Shown here: positions 59,429-61,062 of the stretch, piece by piece
Layout: each line of letters opens with the position of its first letter
How positions within the stretch are numbered: the first letter of the stretch is position 1
From: Lachnospiraceae bacterium
GTDB taxonomy: Bacteria > Bacillota > Clostridia > Lachnospirales > Lachnospiraceae
Direction of reading: 5' to 3'
DNA: 61,062 bases
Assembly (NCBI GenBank): GCA_017470935.1
Contig: JAFUXG010000028.1
Coordinates: 1-61,062, forward strand
Translations under genes and position numbers: made by a program
Notes under the pieces: model-generated
The model's database searches: none
Told to the model about the DNA's origin: nothing
The model's input: the letters and a program-made list of their open reading frames with translations, nothing else

Positions 59429-60211
59429 ATGCTGGGAATTGTTGCGGAGGGATTGTTGATCCCATTTTTGGGCACGTCGCTTGGGGCATTCTGCGTGTTT
59501 TTTATGAAGAAGGATTTGTCAGACCATGTTAAGAAAATATTGACAGGCTTTGCAGCGGGAGTCATGGTGGCAGCTTCTATATGGAGTCTTATTATGCCTG
59601 CTATGGAGCAGTCAGAGGATAAGGGTAAGTTATCCTTCATGCCTGCGCTTGTCGGCTTCTGGATTGGAATAGTGTTTCTGCTGGCGGTGGATTCATTTAC
59701 ACCTCATCTGCACATCTCAAGTGATGAGGTGGAGGGTGTTAAGACAAGGCTTAACCGGACCACCATGATGGTATTGGCAGTGGCGATACATAACATACCT
59801 GAGGGTATGGCGGTGGGAGTGGTATTTGCCGGCTGGATGGCGGGCAGCTCACACATTACCATGATGGGTGCACTGGCACTTTCAATTGGTATAGCGATTC
59901 AGAATTTTCCTGAGGGGGCGATAGTATCCATGCCACTTGCTCTTGAAGGACACAGCAAGAAGAAGTCCTTTGTGTACGGGGTGCTGTCGGGGGCAGTGGA
60001 GCCATTGGCTGCGGTGCTTACAATTCTTCTATCAAGCATTATAATTCCTGCGCTTCCCTATCTGCTATCCTTTGCGGCAGGAGCCATGATGTATGTGGTG
60101 GTGGAGGAGCTTATACCTGAGATGGCAGAGGGTGAACATTCTAATGTGGGAACTATTGCATTCTCTGTAGGATTCACTCTTATGATGGTGCTTGATGTGG
60201 CGCTTGGTTAA
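59429..60211 (+). CDS. ZIP-family divalent metal transporter
   Basis: 260 residues, about eight helices. Metal-binding helices HNIPEGMAVGVVFAGW and QNFPEGAIVSMPL are present as in ZupT-like ZIP proteins, and AVEPLAAV-type residues follow. It would import zinc or a related metal. ATG 59429 after AGGAAGTGATATC. A terminator follows at 60239. Confidence 0.9.
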   Translation: MLGIVAEGLLIPFLGTSLGAFCVFFMKKDLSDHVKKILTGFAAGVMVAASIWSLIMPAMEQSEDKGKLSFMPALVGFWIGIVFLLAVDSFTPHLHISSDEVEGVKTRLNRTTMMVLAVAIHNIPEGMAVGVVFAGWMAGSSHITMMGALALSIGIAIQNFPEGAIVSMPLALEGHSKKKSFVYGVLSGAVEPLAAVLTILLSSIIIPALPYLLSFAAGAMMYVVVEELIPEMAEGEHSNVGTIAFSVGFTLMMVLDVALG

Positions 60212-60238
60212 AGCGGATAGGAAAACAAGTAATAATAA

Positions 60239-60265
60239 AAGAGCAGATGATATTGTCTGCTCTTT
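60239..60265 (+). terminator. Rho-independent terminator after the ZIP gene
   Basis: AGAGCAGA and TCTGCTCT form an 8-bp stem around TGATATTG, followed by TTTT. Confidence 0.85.
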
Positions 60266-60337
60266 TTGCGTGTGTCATATGACCGCATTTGTAATAGACG
60301 AATGTATATAATAATAGTTTTCCTTTGTGTGCTTATG

Positions 60338-60580
60338 TTACATGCCCACTGCCTTCAGCTTTGGATTGCTTAATCTTACGGTCTCCGATTTGGAAAGCTC
60401 ATCATCGATCTTGTCGAAGGCCTCGATATGTGAGTTCAGTGTTCTGCATACTCTAAGCATGGCAGACAGATTAATCTTTTTGCCTGAGTATACTATGTTC
60501 TTGATATCTAGGCGGTACTTGGCAATCTCCTTGCCCTCAGCTTCAAGCTGTTGTAACAATGCTTCTTCGTGCTTTTCCAT
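60338..60580 (-). CDS. Unknown 80-residue helical protein
   Basis: ATG 60580 follows CAAGGAGGAGAAGACT, so the longer upstream frame is not used. The product is helical and charged: EEALLQQLEAEGKEIAKYRLDIKNIVYSGKKINLSAML. No family known. The interval 60581-60969 holds no gene but a promoter, two hairpins and the start of an IS. Confidence 0.6.
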   Translation of the reverse strand: MEKHEEALLQQLEAEGKEIAKYRLDIKNIVYSGKKINLSAMLRVCRTLNSHIEAFDKIDDELSKSETVRLSNPKLKAVGM

Positions 60581-60733
60581 AGTCTTCTCCTCCTTGGTCT
60601 GTATGGTCGGCAACTTGTGTCCTTCTTGTATGTCGACAAAAATATAATACCATATCTTGTGGATGAATAACGTAGAATAATGTCGCATGTTTTTGCTTAT
60701 TTCGACAATATATATCAGTTTGTATAAATTTTC

Positions 60734-60762
60734 TTGACATAATAATATATGGCTGGTATATA
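60734..60762 (+). promoter_or_regulatory. Sigma-70-type promoter
   Basis: TTGACA (60734-60739), 17 bases, TATATA (60757-60762). No gene starts close by; the transcript would begin with the two hairpins that follow. Confidence 0.6.
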
Positions 60763-60768
60763 ACAAAT

Positions 60769-60865
60769 TATACTCGCGAACAAAATTACCTGCCGATTAT
60801 AATTTGTTCCCGCGGTATATGCAGTTCAACTAATCAATTGCCTTCGGCAATTAATAAGGTGAACT
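60769..60865 (+). ncRNA. Candidate structured RNA: two hairpins behind a promoter
   Basis: TATACTCGCGAACAAAATTA (60769-60788) pairs with TATAATTTGTTCCCGCGGTATA (60798-60819), and AGTTCA...TGAACT (60823-60865) encloses AATTGCC-TTC-GGCAATT. Together they fill the space between the promoter at 60734 and the IS. Family not recognised. Confidence 0.4.
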
Positions 60866-60920
60866 AGTATAATTGGATCAATCCCTGAATTGAAAAAGTA
60901 AATTCCGTATGAAAAATTAA

Positions 60921-61062
60921 ATGGGGGTGCGGACATAATCCTGGACCAAATAAGGTTTTGGGAGGTTTATATGTATTCATACGAAGACCGCATTCGCGCT
61001 GTAAAATTTTATATTAACTGTGGCTATAATGCAGCTTACACTGTCCGGAAATTAGGGTATCC
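60921..61062 (+). mobile_element. Left end of an IS3-like insertion sequence (cut by window edge)
   Basis: TGGGGGTGCGGACATAATCC at about 60921 resembles an IS terminal repeat and lies 50 bases before a transposase start. The element runs out of the window. Confidence 0.5.
60970..61062 (+). CDS. Transposase OrfA-like protein, N-terminal 31 codons
   Basis: ATG 60970 follows TTGGGAGGTTTAT and opens MYSYEDRIRAVKFYINCGYN with a helix-turn-helix continuing AAYTVRKLGYP, the start of IS3/IS150-group OrfA proteins. The remainder lies outside the window. Confidence 0.75.

Overview
The window looks like chromosome of a low-to-moderate-GC anaerobic Firmicute close to Lachnospiraceae (Butyrivibrio-like). 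The grounds are strong AGGAGG ribosome sites, clostridial-type BioB/BioY, YibE/F pairs, MATE, DUF362 and DUF3892 proteins, and frequent remnants of mobile genes. The species cannot be fixed from sequence alone. The window is framed by two partial insertion-sequence transposase genes, pointing outward at 1-55 (minus) and 60970-61062 (plus).

Layout. 0.1-6.6 kb is a decayed mobile-element end (excisionase fragment, integrase with an internal stop and no catalytic C-terminus) followed by a defence-type island: a DUF3644/HEPN-like protein and a BcgI-like restriction system (fused nuclease-methyltransferase plus separate specificity subunit). 6.6-7.0 kb is non-coding and rich in repeats and hairpins. 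7.0-13.9 kb is a divergent AddB/AddA-like nuclease-helicase pair. 13.9-22.7 kb holds housekeeping and accessory genes: esterase, DUF362, ASCH, diguanylate cyclase, the biotin genes bioB-bioY behind a BirA-type operator, XRE regulator and MATE exporter, with truncated Nudix, glycosylase and ATPase genes between them. 22.9-32.3 kb is an accessory region of unknown proteins, two metallophosphoesterases, an AAA/DUF4143 ATPase, broken genes and several sets of short regularly spaced repeats.

32.8-37.2 kb is the most unusual part: two convergent tRNA arrays, 9 genes on the plus strand and 14 on the minus strand, interleaved with two small XRE regulators, a nucleoside phosphorylase and two very small genes. 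By my reading of the anticodons, the array supplies a tRNA for every split (mixed) codon box and almost none for the family boxes. Several members are aberrant: a Leu(UAA) without a long variable arm, a His lacking the expected G-1/C73, and two tRNAs interrupted by about 50-65 nt structured inserts. A tRNA-dihydrouridine synthase gene lies just beyond.

40.7-52.2 kb is one co-directional cluster that may be an undescribed machine. It encodes an FtsK/SpoIIIE-type ATPase with a coiled-coil N-terminus, a small membrane protein, two unknown proteins, a radical-SAM activase, a Ser/Thr kinase, a coiled-coil protein, a zinc-ribbon/FHA protein and a ClpB-like AAA+ ATPase with a degenerate first ATPase domain. 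The kinase N-terminus has four 12-residue repeats that mostly carry a Thr-x-x-Asp/Glu pattern suited to FHA binding. A phospho-switch between kinase and FHA protein controlling the two ATPases is the natural reading, by loose analogy with type VI (kinase, FHA, ClpV) and type VII (FtsK-like EssC) secretion. No sheath, tube or WXG100 gene is visible.

52.3-60.6 kb returns to ordinary genes: DUF3892, MBL-fold hydrolase, BlaI-type regulator, two Ala/Ser-rich proteins, two YibE/F membrane proteins, a polysaccharide deacetylase, D-aminoacyl-tRNA deacylase, a ZIP transporter and a small protein. The right edge has a promoter and two hairpins before the second insertion sequence. All functions rest on motif recognition by eye; no database search was possible.
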